Shown here: positions 6,720-6,912 of the stretch, piece by piece
How the letters are laid out: the number at the start of each line of letters is the position of its first letter
Numbering within the stretch: the stretch's first letter is position 1
Assembly (NCBI GenBank): GCA_007129985.1
Contig: SKUL01000331.1
Coordinates: 1 to 6,912 of the forward strand
Direction of reading: 5' to 3'
Source: Flavobacteriales bacterium
GTDB taxonomy: Bacteria > Bacteroidota > Bacteroidia > Flavobacteriales_D > SKUL01
DNA length: 6,912 nucleotides
Notes under the pieces: generated by a model
Told to the model about the DNA's origin: nothing
Database searches by the model: none
Seen by the model: the letters and a program-made list of their open reading frames with translations, nothing else
Made by a program: the position numbers and the translations under genes

Positions 6720-6912
6720 ATGGAGGCACTGATTCTGCTGATTCTTCTTTCCATAACTCTGTCGGCATTTTTCAGCGGCATGGAAATAGCTTTTGTGTCG
6801 GCCAACAAACTCCAAATTGAGCTTGAGGTAAAAAAGGGCAGCTTCGGGGCGCGCATCATCTCTGGTTTCATGAAAAACCCCGGCCGTTTCATCAGCTCCA
6901 TGCTGGTGGGTA
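6720..6912 (+). CDS. CNNM/hemolysin-family (CorC/TlyC-like) membrane protein, 3' partial
   Basis: The reading frame opens at ATG 6720 and runs off the right edge; 64 residues are visible. A first transmembrane helix covers about residues 3-18, followed by FFSGMEIAFVSANK (17-30), the signature of the CNNM (DUF21) domain, and then KNPGRFISSMLVG, which normally precedes the second helix. Complete family members carry a CNNM membrane domain, two CBS domains and a CorC_HlyC domain, and several are implicated in magnesium or sodium transport or resistance; the old name hemolysin is not a good guide to function. GldE belongs to the same family, but the context with lptC rather than gldD makes that name unlikely. 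The gap to the upstream stop is 1 nt. Confidence 0.85.
   Translation, partial: MEALILLILLSITLSAFFSGMEIAFVSANKLQIELEVKKGSFGARIISGFMKNPGRFISSMLVG

Noticed and set aside
6482..6901. A 139-codon - strand frame opposite lptC, the small membrane protein and the CNNM gene
   Set aside because: It spans the junctions of three supported + strand genes and shows no domain.

Overview
The window looks like chromosomal DNA from a Bacteroidota bacterium, most likely of the Flavobacteriales type. Four things point there: a type IX secretion (T9SS) C-terminal sorting domain on the first protein, promoters of the TTTG-N17-TAnnTTTG type, genes without Shine-Dalgarno sequences, and the gene order coaX, outer-membrane protein, TPR protein, lptC, small membrane protein, CNNM/hemolysin-family protein. 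A species cannot be named from the sequence alone.

Left part (1-2312, + strand): the 3' portion of a large cell-surface protein gene. Its 5' end lies outside the window; the frame is open to the left edge. The protein combines YadA-head-like repeats, a GVYG-repeat stretch, a peptidase S74 intramolecular chaperone with an apparent Ser-Lys dyad, a coiled coil and a T9SS sorting domain. An intrinsic terminator follows at 2278-2312.

Centre (2344-2507): a lone tRNA-Phe(GAA) on the - strand has its own terminator and a near-consensus Bacteroidota promoter. That promoter overlaps the control region of coaX, which runs the other way.

Right part (2525-6912, + strand): a tightly packed apparent operon of six genes with overlaps or gaps of at most 19 nt. 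It encodes CoaX (first step of coenzyme A synthesis), a FadL/OmpP1-like beta-barrel, a secreted TPR protein, the LPS-transport protein LptC (here with a lipoprotein signal), a 68-residue protein with two membrane helices, and the start of a CNNM/CBS-type membrane protein cut by the right edge. Except for CoaX, all products are predicted to sit in or beyond the inner membrane, so the operon appears to link CoA supply with envelope biogenesis. No mobile element, CRISPR array or phage gene cluster was seen. The least ordinary item is the surface protein, whose S74 self-cleavage site lies upstream of the export signal that its passenger should need.
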